From contig NZ_WHTD01000076.1 in NCBI RefSeq assembly GCF_009379765.1, positions 1-37,413 of the forward strand: 37,413 bases of DNA, given 5' to 3'. Both the position numbers and the translations under genes were made by a program. Every line of letters starts with the position of its first letter. Positions within the stretch are counted from its first letter, which is position 1. A model generated the notes under the pieces. The model made no database searches and was not told the origin of the DNA. It saw only the letters and a list, made by a program, of their open reading frames with translations. Below are positions 1 to 7,830 of this stretch, piece after piece. This stretch comes from Actinophytocola sp. GTDB lineage: Bacteria; Actinomycetota; Actinomycetes; Mycobacteriales; Pseudonocardiaceae.

Positions 1-115
1 CCACAACCCGAAAGGCCCTCGACACAGCCGGCACACCGCAGGTCGGCGGAGCGAACACGCCCATACACGCCAACACCACCAACAAGATCAACAAATCGAA
101 CGCAAGATCATCCAT
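1..115 (-). CDS. possible 5' end of an unknown gene leaving the left edge
   Basis: Reading the minus strand from an ATG at 115 gives 38 open codons that run off the window. The product starts with acidic residues followed by a hydrophobic stretch (LLILLVVLACMGVFA, about residues 9-23) and then a Cys/Pro-containing segment. This could be a signal-anchor or membrane segment. There is no convincing ribosome binding site, and the piece is too short to assign a family. It is listed only because no other gene explains these bases. Confidence 0.22.
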   Translation of the reverse strand, partial: MDDLAFDLLILLVVLACMGVFAPPTCGVPAVSRAFRVV

Positions 116-148
116 CAGCGGCGTGAAAGACCGAGGCTAGGTGGATCC

Positions 149-616
149 GTGGGCTGGATAAAGGCACGTCGCGAGGCGAAGCGTGTTGAGGCGACCAAAT
201 TTGGCCTCCTCTGGACGGCATCCCTTCAGTGTCTGGACTCCCTTGGGGCGGCTTGGGAAGAGGCGCGAGGGACGCGCCAGGCCTGGCCGATTCTGTTCGA
301 GTACGCCCGTTACGGCACCGAGTGCTGGCATTCGATCGTGCAACATCGAGTGCCCGGTGATCCGAACCTGGACTTCGACGGTGGCGGGCTGACGTTCTAC
401 TTTCCCAAGGAATTTCCCGACGGGCAGATCTTTCAATGGGCGGACCGCGTGCGAGTCGATCGACAGAGGGTCGTCGGTCTCGTGCTCGCGCACACGGAAC
501 TGTGTCGGGACGTGAGTGCCGGCCTCGATCACCAGACCATCGGCCAGTACGTCGATCACCTGGAGTCGTACGCCGGCTGGGCCCACCTAACGCTGAGGCA
601 AGTTCTCCCGGTGTAG
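149..616 (+). CDS. hypothetical protein, 155 aa
   Basis: This is a complete open frame starting at GTG 149, with AGGTGG five bases upstream as a plausible ribosome binding site, and ending at TAG. The product is soluble, rich in Trp and charged residues, with no signal peptide or membrane segment. I do not recognise the family. GC content is visibly lower than in neighbouring genes, which may indicate acquired DNA. A 149-residue antisense frame covers the same bases, but this strand has the better start. The gene lies just upstream of a decayed HIRAN-domain gene and may belong to the same accessory island. Confidence 0.5.
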   Translation: MGWIKARREAKRVEATKFGLLWTASLQCLDSLGAAWEEARGTRQAWPILFEYARYGTECWHSIVQHRVPGDPNLDFDGGGLTFYFPKEFPDGQIFQWADRVRVDRQRVVGLVLAHTELCRDVSAGLDHQTIGQYVDHLESYAGWAHLTLRQVLPV

Positions 617-634
617 GGCACCTCGCTTGCCTAG

Positions 635-1565
635 CCGGAGTCAGCGGGAGGAGGCAGCTCGGGGGATCAGTACGACGCCGACGCAGTGTCCGTGTGGGTC
701 GCCGGGCACAAGGTCGGTCATCTCGGCCGCGAGGACGCGCAGCGGCTGCGACCGGGCCTGCTCCGGCTGCAGCGGCTCCACCGGCGGCCGATCGCGTTGC
801 CGGGGGTCATCGTCGGTGGCGGGTCGGCACCGAACCTCGGCGTGTTCCTGAACTTCGACGCTGCCGAGTTCGGTGTTCCGGCAACGCGGACGCGGCCGCC
901 GAGGACAGGAAACCTCAGAACGGGACTGTCGAATGCCGTCGAAACCGACCCTGCCGACGACCGGTACGACCTGGGCTGGCTGCACACCCTGCCGGACGAC
1001 CCGGCGCAACGCCTGTGGCGGCTGCACGAGCTGCTGCGTACGGAGACCGACATGATCAGCCGGCACTAGGCCATGTCTCGTGGATCTTGGATCGTGGTAT
1101 TCGCGCCCAGATGCCCCCTGGCCGCGTTGTCGAAAGGCCCGAATACAACCCGGTATGCGCAACCTTCCTCCGCCTTGCCAGGAGCCATCTGGATCACGAA
1201 TCCCATCGACCAAGACCCACGAGACACGACCTAGGTGTCCGCCGAGCTGGAGTCCACTCTGTACGGACTGCGCGACACCATGCCGACCGCCCTCGACGAG
1301 TACGGCGCAGCGTGCCGGCGGCACGACTCGGAGATGGGCTACATCGTGCCCGCGCTGCTCGAGAAGTTCGGCGTGGTGCCGCACCTGGACACCTACCGCC
1401 AGGCCGCGATCCGCCACCACAAGGCCAAGAACCCGGCCCTGGCCCTGTGGTGGGCCGAACGCGGCATCGCGTGGGTACGGCGACCACCCGGCGAACCCCG
1501 ACGCGCTGCTCGACCTCCACAAGCGCGCCGGCACCTACCGCACCGCGGTCGCCCGGATCAGCTAA
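635..1565 (+). pseudogene. HIRAN-domain protein gene, 5' truncated, element-interrupted and frameshifted
   Basis: The frame opens after a stop at 632 and enters directly into the typical HIRAN pattern (YDADAVSVWVAGHKVGHLG), without the N-terminal strands of that domain. HIRAN domains are DNA-binding modules found in helicase and repair contexts. The frame stops at TAG 1067-1069, where a 163-bp palindromic element begins. After the element, the same frame resumes at 1235 (SAELESTLYGLRD). Element plus TA duplication is 165 bp, so the two parts stay in phase. A further +1 shift at about 1472-1475 moves the ending (YGDHPANPDALLDLHKRAG) to another frame, which stops at 1565. The last bases overlap the stop of the convergent ATPase gene. 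The HIRAN assignment of the first part is fairly sure. That both parts were once a single protein is inferred from phase and composition. Confidence 0.65.
1069..1231. mobile_element. palindromic MITE-like element, copy A (163 bp)
   Basis: The element has long imperfect terminal inverted repeats. The left end GGCCATGTCTCGTGGATCTT matches the reverse complement of the right end (GGTCGTGTCTCGTGGGTCTT), and similarity continues for about 60 bp inward, so a single strand could form one long hairpin. TA flanks both ends (1067-1068 and 1232-1233), as expected of a 2-bp target duplication. It has no coding capacity. It is in the same orientation as copy C and opposite to copies B and D. It splits the HIRAN gene. 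Confidence 0.8.
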
Positions 1566-4500
1566 CCCGCGTCCGGATCCTCCGCCGGCCACTGCGCACT
1601 CCTGGCCCGACGAGCTACCTCCTCCGGGGTGAGTGCGCTCTTCGGGTGATGACTCAGACACATCGGACTGCGGAGCCGCTGGAAGCGAGATCCTTCGTTG
1701 GCCGCGTAGAAATAGCCGGGTTTCAGCGCGCCGATATTGGGAATCCGACCTCCTTTGGCCTGCGCCATGTCCTCCGCCGCCTGGATCTGCACCGGTGCGT
1801 TCAGCTGGCCGATGACCAGCGTCGACGTGTTCCCGGGAATGCTGTTGTTCAGGCCTTTCGGCTTCTGGGTGGCGAACATCAGCCCCAGGCCGTACTTTCG
1901 CGCCTGTGCGGCCAGCATCAGCGTGCTCTGCGTACTCGGCGTGAACGCACCCGCTGGCGCCACGATCTGCGCCTCATCCATGACAAGGAGGCTTCCGAGC
2001 GGGCGATCGCCCGCCGGGTTGTTCTTGATCCACGCGAACAGCTCCAGTTGCAACTGGTTGACGAAGCTCTGCCGTTGCTCATCCGAGGACAGGCCGATAA
2101 AGCTGATCACCGAGATCCGAGCCCGCTTCCCCGCGGACGGGGTCAGCAGCAGGCCCGGGTCCACCGCCACGCCGGCACCACCGAACAACGCGTCGTTGAC
2201 CTTCGCTGCCCGCAAGGATTTCGCCAGCTCCGCGGCGAGCTTGGGCGCATCGTCGAGGCTGCTCACGCCGTCCGGTAAGTCAGCAAGCACCGAGATGAAC
2301 CCCTCCAAGCTGCGCTCGCCTCGGCGAGCATAAGAGGTCAGCGCCTCCCGCAGCACGGCCCTGCTCCATTTCGCCTTGTTGTTCGCCCCGGTGACGTTGG
2401 CACGAGGAACCAGGCTGGCGACGGCGGCGTCAACCGCGCCGTTGAACTCATCCGGATCGTCGCGGACGCTGGCGAAGTCCGGAAGCGGCTGGAAGCTCAG
2501 CGGGCGGCCGCTCTGCCGACCCGGCGTCCAGACGACGAGCTCGGTGCCGGAGATGTACCGGGTGGCACGCCCAGGGTCCCCGGGTCCCCAGTTGTCTGGC
2601 GGTGTCGGCCAAGGGTCGCCGAGACGAGCCAGGTCGTTGTTGGGATCGAGCACGATCGACGACACGCCGCGAAGTGCGCACTCTTCCACCAACCGGCGGA
2701 TCAGCACGGTCTTGCCTGACCCGGTGCCGGCGAAGATCGCGGTGTGCTTGCGCAGTGACTCGAGTGTCACCCTTACCGGCGTGCCGTCGGCCACGTTCTC
2801 ACCGATCACGATGGACAGGGGATCGTCCGACCCCGTCGGTGCCGCCTCCGGCTCCGTCCACACCGCCGTCGACCGGCCTGGCTCAGTGGGTATCACAGCC
2901 GGCGCGGTCCGCACGGTCGGCGGGTCGTCGGTCGACGCGTCGACCTCCTTGCCCAGGATGTTGTCCAGCAATTCCGTGCGGCTCGCCGGCTTCCTCGCGA
3001 CCAGCCACGGTTCAAGTCCCGGCGGTTTGTCCCTGAGCAGTTCCTCGAGAGCGCGGAACGTTCGCAGGTCGTCATCGGTGATCGGGCGATCCCTGCCGCC
3101 GGACTCCTTGAGCAGCGCGACCTGCTGCGCGGTGACCCGGCCGTGTGGCCAGAGCGAGTTGCGCAGGATGACCAGGTCGCGCGTGCCGTCCGGCCGCAGG
3201 CCCGCTTCGGTGTGGGCGTTGCGGAGCCTCGTCTGCGCGGCTCTAGGGTTCGAGTGTGCCACCGCGCGGAACGACCAGTGCGCCTCGTCGTCGGTCTCCT
3301 CATCGAGATTTCGGCGCAGTCGTGCGTGTAGTGCGGGTTGTGGGCCACCCGGTGTCGGATCGAGGGTCCACTCCAAACCACTGTCGCCGTGCTCGACCAT
3401 CCAGGCCGTGAGTCCGGCCGTCAGCAGCGCCGGCATCACCCGGCTCTCGGTCGCCGGGTCGAGCGCGGACCGCACGTCCGCGTGTTGCTTGAGCTCGGTG
3501 TACCGGCGGTCCAACGGATCCAGGTCAAGCGGCGGCGCCACCACCTCGTCCAGCGACGCGACCTCGGAGTCCAGCCTGTCCAGTTCGGACACCTGACTGG
3601 TCCGCAGGCAGTACTGCACGTGCGTGTGGACGCGCCTGAGCAGCGCGCGTGGAGTGAACTGGTTCCCGATCCCCTCGAACGCCCGCTCCGCGACCGGCCA
3701 CGTCGGATGCGGCGGCACGAAGCCGACATCTTCGTAGGCGGCGCGGAGCCGCTGCGTCACCAGCGCCCGGGCGATTCCCGCGTCGGGGATCCGCGCGAGG
3801 ATGCCCACCTCGCTGAACCGGTCAGCGGCGGTGCCGATCGTGACTTCCTTGAGCCGCAGCCAGGTACGCGGGATGCAGGACACGAGGGTCATCGCGCGGC
3901 GCGTGTTGTCGCGCAGCGCCATGAGCCCGTCAGCGACCTGTGCCAGGTTCAGGTAGCTCGGATCCTCCGGCCGGTTGTCGATCGAGTCGATCTGGTCCAC
4001 GGCGAATACGGTCGGTCCGATGAGCGCGAGCAGCCACGACACGTCCCGGACGACGCGGTGCGGATCCCTCGGGCGCAGCCGTATGCCCCACTCGGCGAGA
4101 TCGGTCTGGTTCGGCACCTCGAACGTGGTGAGGAAATCCTCGCCCAGCGGACTCAGCGACAAGTCTGACGAGGCGAACAGGACCAGCGCGCGCAACGTCT
4201 CCTGGCACTCCTGGGCGACCTGCATGTCCACTTCACGCAGGGCCAGCACCAGGTCGTCGAGGTCCTTCTTGGAGGGTCGGTCGACGCCGGTGATCCGCGC
4301 CGCCTGCCGGGCCGGCAGGCCGACCAGCGCGGCCAGCCGGCTCAACATGAGCGAGAGCTGGGTCTGTCTCCTCTCGTTGGTGCGCATCAGGTCGCGCCGG
4401 ATAGCGTGCTCCATGCTGGGCCAGAACGCCCTGCCCTGGTCGAGATCCACCAGGAAGAAGTAGCCGTCCTCCAACTGCACCTGACGCCGCACCCAGCCGA

Positions 4501-4720
4501 GCAGGTGGGTCTTGCCCGAGCCCCGCTGGCCCTGCAGCACGAGTCCGATCGGGCTCCCAAGGTCCGGTCCCTTGGCCTGCCGCAGCCCGGCGAGCACCTC
4601 GCGCTCCATAGCGACGTGCATGCCATCGACGTGAAATCCCGACCTACCCCACACGTCATCCGGTGTCCATGCCCAGTTGAAGCGCAGCGCGGCGAGTGCG
4701 CGCTGCTCGTCCTCCGTCAT
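1562..4720 (-). CDS. two-module ATPase: AAA domain fused to HerA/FtsK-like helicase
   Basis: This 1052-residue protein has two P-loop modules. The N-terminal AAA/ORC-like module has Walker A GQRGSGKTH (K70) and a Walker B-like FAVDQIDSID (D242). A middle region (about 400-620) has no recognised fold. The C-terminal module has Walker A AGTGSGKT (K670), Walker B LLVMDEAQ (D915, E916) and the motif ATQKP at 950-954, typical of the HerA/VirB4/FtsK (DUF87) translocase group. Such proteins form hexameric rings that move DNA and often partner with a nuclease. The ATG start overlaps the TGA of the preceding gene (ATGA), so translation is probably coupled. It is the last gene of a four-gene operon with a DUF4365 nuclease. 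The AAA-HerA fusion in one chain is unusual. A defence role is inferred from context. Confidence 0.85.
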   Translation of the reverse strand: MTEDEQRALAALRFNWAWTPDDVWGRSGFHVDGMHVAMEREVLAGLRQAKGPDLGSPIGLVLQGQRGSGKTHLLGWVRRQVQLEDGYFFLVDLDQGRAFWPSMEHAIRRDLMRTNERRQTQLSLMLSRLAALVGLPARQAARITGVDRPSKKDLDDLVLALREVDMQVAQECQETLRALVLFASSDLSLSPLGEDFLTTFEVPNQTDLAEWGIRLRPRDPHRVVRDVSWLLALIGPTVFAVDQIDSIDNRPEDPSYLNLAQVADGLMALRDNTRRAMTLVSCIPRTWLRLKEVTIGTAADRFSEVGILARIPDAGIARALVTQRLRAAYEDVGFVPPHPTWPVAERAFEGIGNQFTPRALLRRVHTHVQYCLRTSQVSELDRLDSEVASLDEVVAPPLDLDPLDRRYTELKQHADVRSALDPATESRVMPALLTAGLTAWMVEHGDSGLEWTLDPTPGGPQPALHARLRRNLDEETDDEAHWSFRAVAHSNPRAAQTRLRNAHTEAGLRPDGTRDLVILRNSLWPHGRVTAQQVALLKESGGRDRPITDDDLRTFRALEELLRDKPPGLEPWLVARKPASRTELLDNILGKEVDASTDDPPTVRTAPAVIPTEPGRSTAVWTEPEAAPTGSDDPLSIVIGENVADGTPVRVTLESLRKHTAIFAGTGSGKTVLIRRLVEECALRGVSSIVLDPNNDLARLGDPWPTPPDNWGPGDPGRATRYISGTELVVWTPGRQSGRPLSFQPLPDFASVRDDPDEFNGAVDAAVASLVPRANVTGANNKAKWSRAVLREALTSYARRGERSLEGFISVLADLPDGVSSLDDAPKLAAELAKSLRAAKVNDALFGGAGVAVDPGLLLTPSAGKRARISVISFIGLSSDEQRQSFVNQLQLELFAWIKNNPAGDRPLGSLLVMDEAQIVAPAGAFTPSTQSTLMLAAQARKYGLGLMFATQKPKGLNNSIPGNTSTLVIGQLNAPVQIQAAEDMAQAKGGRIPNIGALKPGYFYAANEGSRFQRLRSPMCLSHHPKSALTPEEVARRARSAQWPAEDPDAG

Positions 4721-5334
4721 GCTGGACCGATCGACAGCAGGTGGTTGTTCTCGCCACCGATGCGCAGTGCTGCGTCTCGATCCGCTTGCGTCAGCGACCG
4801 TTGGTCGTCGTCCGGCGCCAGGTTCACCTTCGGGTCCTGGTTGAGTCGCCGGAGCGCCTCGTCGACCTTGGTGCGGGATGCACCGTTGAGGTCGCGACGC
4901 AGGGCGGTAAGGCTGATCCAGTCACCCGGTTCCTTCGCCAGCTCGTCGTATGCCGCACGGATCCGATCATCGAGGGTGCCTGCCTCCTCCGGATGGAACA
5001 GGTCCGCCAGGCCCCGCTCGGCGCGTTCGAGGTGGCGGCTCAACCCGGCCAGGACGGCGTACAGGGCGTTGCCCAGCGAGCCTGCACGGGGCGGGCGACC
5101 GGCGGTGAGCTCGTCAGCACACCAGCGCCAACCTCGGTCGGTAAGTTCGTGGACGAAGGAGCGGCCGACCTTGCGGCTCTCGACGAGGCCGAGGTCGTTG
5201 AGGTACCGGCGCTCCTTGCCGTCCAGGCGAAGGCCGTGCAGCCGGTACAGCTCCGGGTTCGAGAGCTCACGCGCCTCGCCCAGCAGCGCCAGCATCGCGG
5301 CCCGCTGCGCGTTTCCCAGCTTGTCGTCCGGCAT
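4717..5334 (-). CDS. winged-helix-like DNA-binding protein of the HerA operon
   Basis: The 205-residue product starts at ATG 5334 behind AAGGGAGCAGGA, a good ribosome binding site; the longer open frame upstream belongs to the previous gene. The first ~75 residues (NAQRAAMLALLGEARELSNP, then a helix, then LDGKERRYLNDLGLV and a beta wing ending HELTDRGW) look like a winged-helix domain of the MarR/PadR type. The second half (about 100-190) has a second helical region with LTALRRDLNGASRTKVDEAL, reminiscent of another small wHTH. It has no membrane segment. The stop overlaps the ATPase start, and the gene lies 23 bp after the upstream gene. It could be the DNA-recognition subunit, an adaptor for the ATPase, or the operon's own repressor. 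The fold is inferred from pattern only. Confidence 0.75.
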   Translation of the reverse strand: MPDDKLGNAQRAAMLALLGEARELSNPELYRLHGLRLDGKERRYLNDLGLVESRKVGRSFVHELTDRGWRWCADELTAGRPPRAGSLGNALYAVLAGLSRHLERAERGLADLFHPEEAGTLDDRIRAAYDELAKEPGDWISLTALRRDLNGASRTKVDEALRRLNQDPKVNLAPDDDQRSLTQADRDAALRIGGENNHLLSIGPA

Positions 5335-5357
5335 TCCTGCTCCCTTGTGATGATTGA

Positions 5358-6419
5358 TCAGCCGAGCACTTCGAAGTCGTTCTTGGCGGTGGTCAGTTCC
5401 GCGCGTTGGGTCGTTCGCGACAGGACTCCCTTTGCGCGGACCCGTTGTCGGGCCTGGTGGGCGGCCAGCGCGGCGTGGTACGCGTCCTGGTCGGGCAGGC
5501 GAACCCACAGGACGCGGCGGTTGCCGTGGGTGCCCGCCACCTGGCCGCGGATCCTGACCCGCCAGCGGTCGGCGCGACCCGGGTCGTCGTGGAGGCTTTC
5601 GATCGCGCCGGTCACCGTCACTTCGGCCGGCTGGTGGGACTTTCGCAGGCGGCGCGCGGCCGCGGCGATCAGCTCCGCGGTGCCCTCCCCGAAGGCCACG
5701 GTCGTCGCCGGGAGGTCGGCCGGGATGCCGCGGGCCCAACGGAAGCCGATCTCGAACGGGGTGCGGCCGTCGTCGGAGAGTCCGGCCAGGCCCTCGCACA
5801 GCTCTGCGGACACGCCCGCGGTCACCGTGTCGTCGAACGCCGAGAGGTCGGCCACCGCCGCCGCGTCGCGTGCGGCCACCGCCGCGTCGTGCAGCTGCAG
5901 CGACACCCGGCGGGCCAGTTCCGGCTCCTCGTCGAGAGGAACCCGTGCGGTGAACACATAGCTGCCCGCCCGGGTCTGGCCGAGCTGCACACGGTCCACC
6001 AGGCTCGTGACCGTCGCGGACTCCTTGCCCGCGAAGGCGAAGTGCGGTCCGTCGATCACCGCGCGGGTGGCGGAGCGCACCACGGTCAGCATGCTGTGCA
6101 CGGCGTGCAGGCCGGCCTTCAACGTCGTGAACCCGCTCTGCACCCCGGCCGGGAACGTGCGGTACCAGTGCTGGTCGGCGAGCGGGGAGCTGATATCGCG
6201 CGCGATCTCGTCCGGCGACCGCTGCTCGACCGTGGCCAGCACCCCGACGAGCTCCCGCACGCGCAGCTCGCCGTCCCCCATGCCGTCCCGGGCGGGCACG
6301 AGCACGTCGTAGGAGTCGTGCGACCAGACCGCGGCACCGCGCCAGCCGTCCGGCCGCCGCCGCCAGCCGGTGTGCTCGAGATAGGTGGAGATGTCTGCGA
6401 TGGTCAGCGCGCCGTTCAC
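5358..6419 (-). CDS. unknown protein of the HerA operon, 353 aa
   Basis: The GTG start at 6419 overlaps the TGA of the DUF4365 gene (GTGA), which fixes the start. I cannot assign a family. The N-terminal ~120 residues form a mixed alpha/beta region (ADISTYLEHTGWRRRPDGW, then RELVGVLATVEQRSPDEIA). The middle is helical and alanine-rich. The C-terminal ~90 residues are rich in predicted strands (VTVTGAIESLHDD, VRIRGQVAGTHGNRRVLWV, VRAKGVLSRTTQRAEL), consistent with a small beta-barrel such as an OB fold; this is an inference. The protein is soluble. The tight overlap with nuclease and ATPase partners suggests an obligate complex member, perhaps nucleic-acid binding. It is the least understood and most interesting component of the operon. 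Confidence 0.8.
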   Translation of the reverse strand: MNGALTIADISTYLEHTGWRRRPDGWRGAAVWSHDSYDVLVPARDGMGDGELRVRELVGVLATVEQRSPDEIARDISSPLADQHWYRTFPAGVQSGFTTLKAGLHAVHSMLTVVRSATRAVIDGPHFAFAGKESATVTSLVDRVQLGQTRAGSYVFTARVPLDEEPELARRVSLQLHDAAVAARDAAAVADLSAFDDTVTAGVSAELCEGLAGLSDDGRTPFEIGFRWARGIPADLPATTVAFGEGTAELIAAAARRLRKSHQPAEVTVTGAIESLHDDPGRADRWRVRIRGQVAGTHGNRRVLWVRLPDQDAYHAALAAHQARQRVRAKGVLSRTTQRAELTTAKNDFEVLG

Positions 6420-6925
6420 CCGGCGCCGACCAGGGTCGAGTCGAGCAGGCGCAGCAAGGACTTGATGGTCAGCACGTTGCCGAGCGGCACCCTGACATTC
6501 CGCCGCCGCGCCGGGTTCGGCTCCTCGACCAGGTCCTCGTCCTCGAGCGAGAGGAAGTAGGCCAGGTGGCGCAACGTCATCCCGCCGGGCTCGAACAGCG
6601 CGTACTCCTCGCGCTCGCGCGGCACGGACACCAGGAACAGGTAGCGCGGAACCGTGTAGTCCGGCCCGGCGAGCCAGTTGAACTGCTGCTCGTTCAGGCC
6701 GTCGAAGTGCCATTCGCCGCTGACCGGGCGAGGCCTCGACCAGGACTTCACCTGCACTTCTATGGCCGGTGAGCTAAATCCGCCCGCGCGGCCCGGATAG
6801 CGAAAACCAAGGTCGATTCCGACCCGGTCGAGATCATAGGTGAACACGAGTAGCCCGGCGGCGGAAGCCAATGCGCGAATGTAGTCCTGGCCGAACTTTC
6901 CCTGATGGTTGTGCGCGTCCAGCAC
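6416..6925 (-). CDS. DUF4365 protein, Mrr-like PD-(D/E)XK nuclease candidate
   Basis: The GTG start at 6925 has GGGAGG five bases upstream; a GTG at 6940 would add five residues but has no ribosome site. The ~169-residue product opens with the family-typical helix (QGKFGQDYIRALASAAGLLV), then VGIDLGFRY and IEVQVKSWS. Counted from the longer start, the likely catalytic set is D43 and Q63-V-K65, the D...QxK form of the PD-(D/E)XK fold seen in Mrr-type restriction enzymes. DUF4365 proteins are often found beside ATPases in defence-like loci. This is the first gene of the four-gene operon, so a nuclease plus HerA translocase pairing is likely. Nuclease activity is inferred from motifs. Confidence 0.82.
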   Translation of the reverse strand: MLDAHNHQGKFGQDYIRALASAAGLLVFTYDLDRVGIDLGFRYPGRAGGFSSPAIEVQVKSWSRPRPVSGEWHFDGLNEQQFNWLAGPDYTVPRYLFLVSVPREREEYALFEPGGMTLRHLAYFLSLEDEDLVEEPNPARRRNVRVPLGNVLTIKSLLRLLDSTLVGAG

Positions 6926-7058
6926 GCGTCCTCCCGCCACGCTCGCAAAAAGAACCGCGTGGCGAACCTACGCCCGCCGCACAGCCGATGTCAGGTACGT
7001 CTACCCGGATGGCGCAGTCGTTTCAGTTCGCGGCCAAGAAATTCCGTGATCAATTTTC

Positions 7059-7751
7059 TCAGCGCCAGATGGCGCATTCCACGCCGTCGCTGAAGATCTC
7101 GAATTCCTCGGGGAATGACCGGGCTTTTCCCTGGTGAACGCGCCGCGCGGTCCACGCGGCGACGGCCGCGTCGAGGACGTCGTCGACCGCGGCCCGCTCC
7201 CCCGCGACGCCGAGTGAGTCGGGGATCACGATGCCCTCGTCGGCGAGCAGCCGGCGGCGGAGCGCGGCGCCGGCCCACGTGCTCTTGCGGATGGTGAGCG
7301 AAGCGCCGGCGAGCTCGGCGAAGCTCACCTCGGGGTGCACCTCGACGACGCGGCACGGCGCGCTCGACCGCCAGAGGTCGACCTCGCGCACCTTCGGGAG
7401 GATGCCGTACGCCTGGATCGACATGCCCTTCCCGGTCAGCTCGACGTTGTGCTTGCTGGCGTCGGCGTGCCTGGGGAACTCGAGCGCGGTGCGGACCGGG
7501 GTCATGAAGACCGAGGACGCGAGGATCGTGCCGACCGCGCCCCGGGCCGCGAGGTCGGCGGCGCGCTGTCCCTTGTCCGGCAGGCCGATCGGGATGTCGA
7601 TGGCCACCACGTCGAGCGGGCCGTCGGACCACGCGTCCGCGACGAGGTCGCCGATGGTCCTGGCCTGGTAGGCCTCGACGTGGTCACCGGTGAGGGCGAT
7701 GCCGACCCAGCCGGCTTTGCAGGCGTCGACACCCAGTACGCGTTCGGTCAT
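7059..7751 (-). CDS. DUF429 family protein (RNase H-like fold)
   Basis: The 230-residue product begins MTERVLGVDACKAGWVGIAL, the DUF429 signature of an RNase H-like first strand with its acidic residue. It is followed by VVAIDIPIGLPDKGQR, a second acidic motif (AIDIPIGL), and later by EVHPEVSFAEL and VDDVLDAAVAAW, also typical of the family. DUF429 members are predicted nucleases or NTP-handling enzymes, but the activity is poorly established. The start is ATG 7751, divergent from the M23 peptidase gene with a 79-bp gap. It is transcribed in the same direction as the DUF4365-HerA operon and ends 133 bp before it. A read-through link is possible but the gap argues for an independent gene. Confidence 0.85.
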   Translation of the reverse strand: MTERVLGVDACKAGWVGIALTGDHVEAYQARTIGDLVADAWSDGPLDVVAIDIPIGLPDKGQRAADLAARGAVGTILASSVFMTPVRTALEFPRHADASKHNVELTGKGMSIQAYGILPKVREVDLWRSSAPCRVVEVHPEVSFAELAGASLTIRKSTWAGAALRRRLLADEGIVIPDSLGVAGERAAVDDVLDAAVAAWTARRVHQGKARSFPEEFEIFSDGVECAIWR

Positions 7752-7830
7752 GCCGGGTGTGTCGTTCCCGACCTGCCAGGCGTACCGGAATGTGACACTT
7801 GATCAAACCATGTATCAGGTCGGGAGGTCG

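Noticed and set aside
137..586. A 149-codon minus-strand frame opposite the first small gene
   Set aside because: No ribosome site and no recognised pattern; the plus frame has a better start and a more protein-like composition.
1069..1231. Tandem in-frame coding of the element as part of the HIRAN protein
   Set aside because: Although 165 bp is a multiple of three, the junctions carry TAG codons, and the same sequence occurs in noncoding positions elsewhere.
436..1632. A 398-codon plus-strand frame across the HIRAN remnant and element copy A
   Set aside because: Low-complexity Arg/Pro/Ala product in a shadow frame; it runs through the element and shows no domain.
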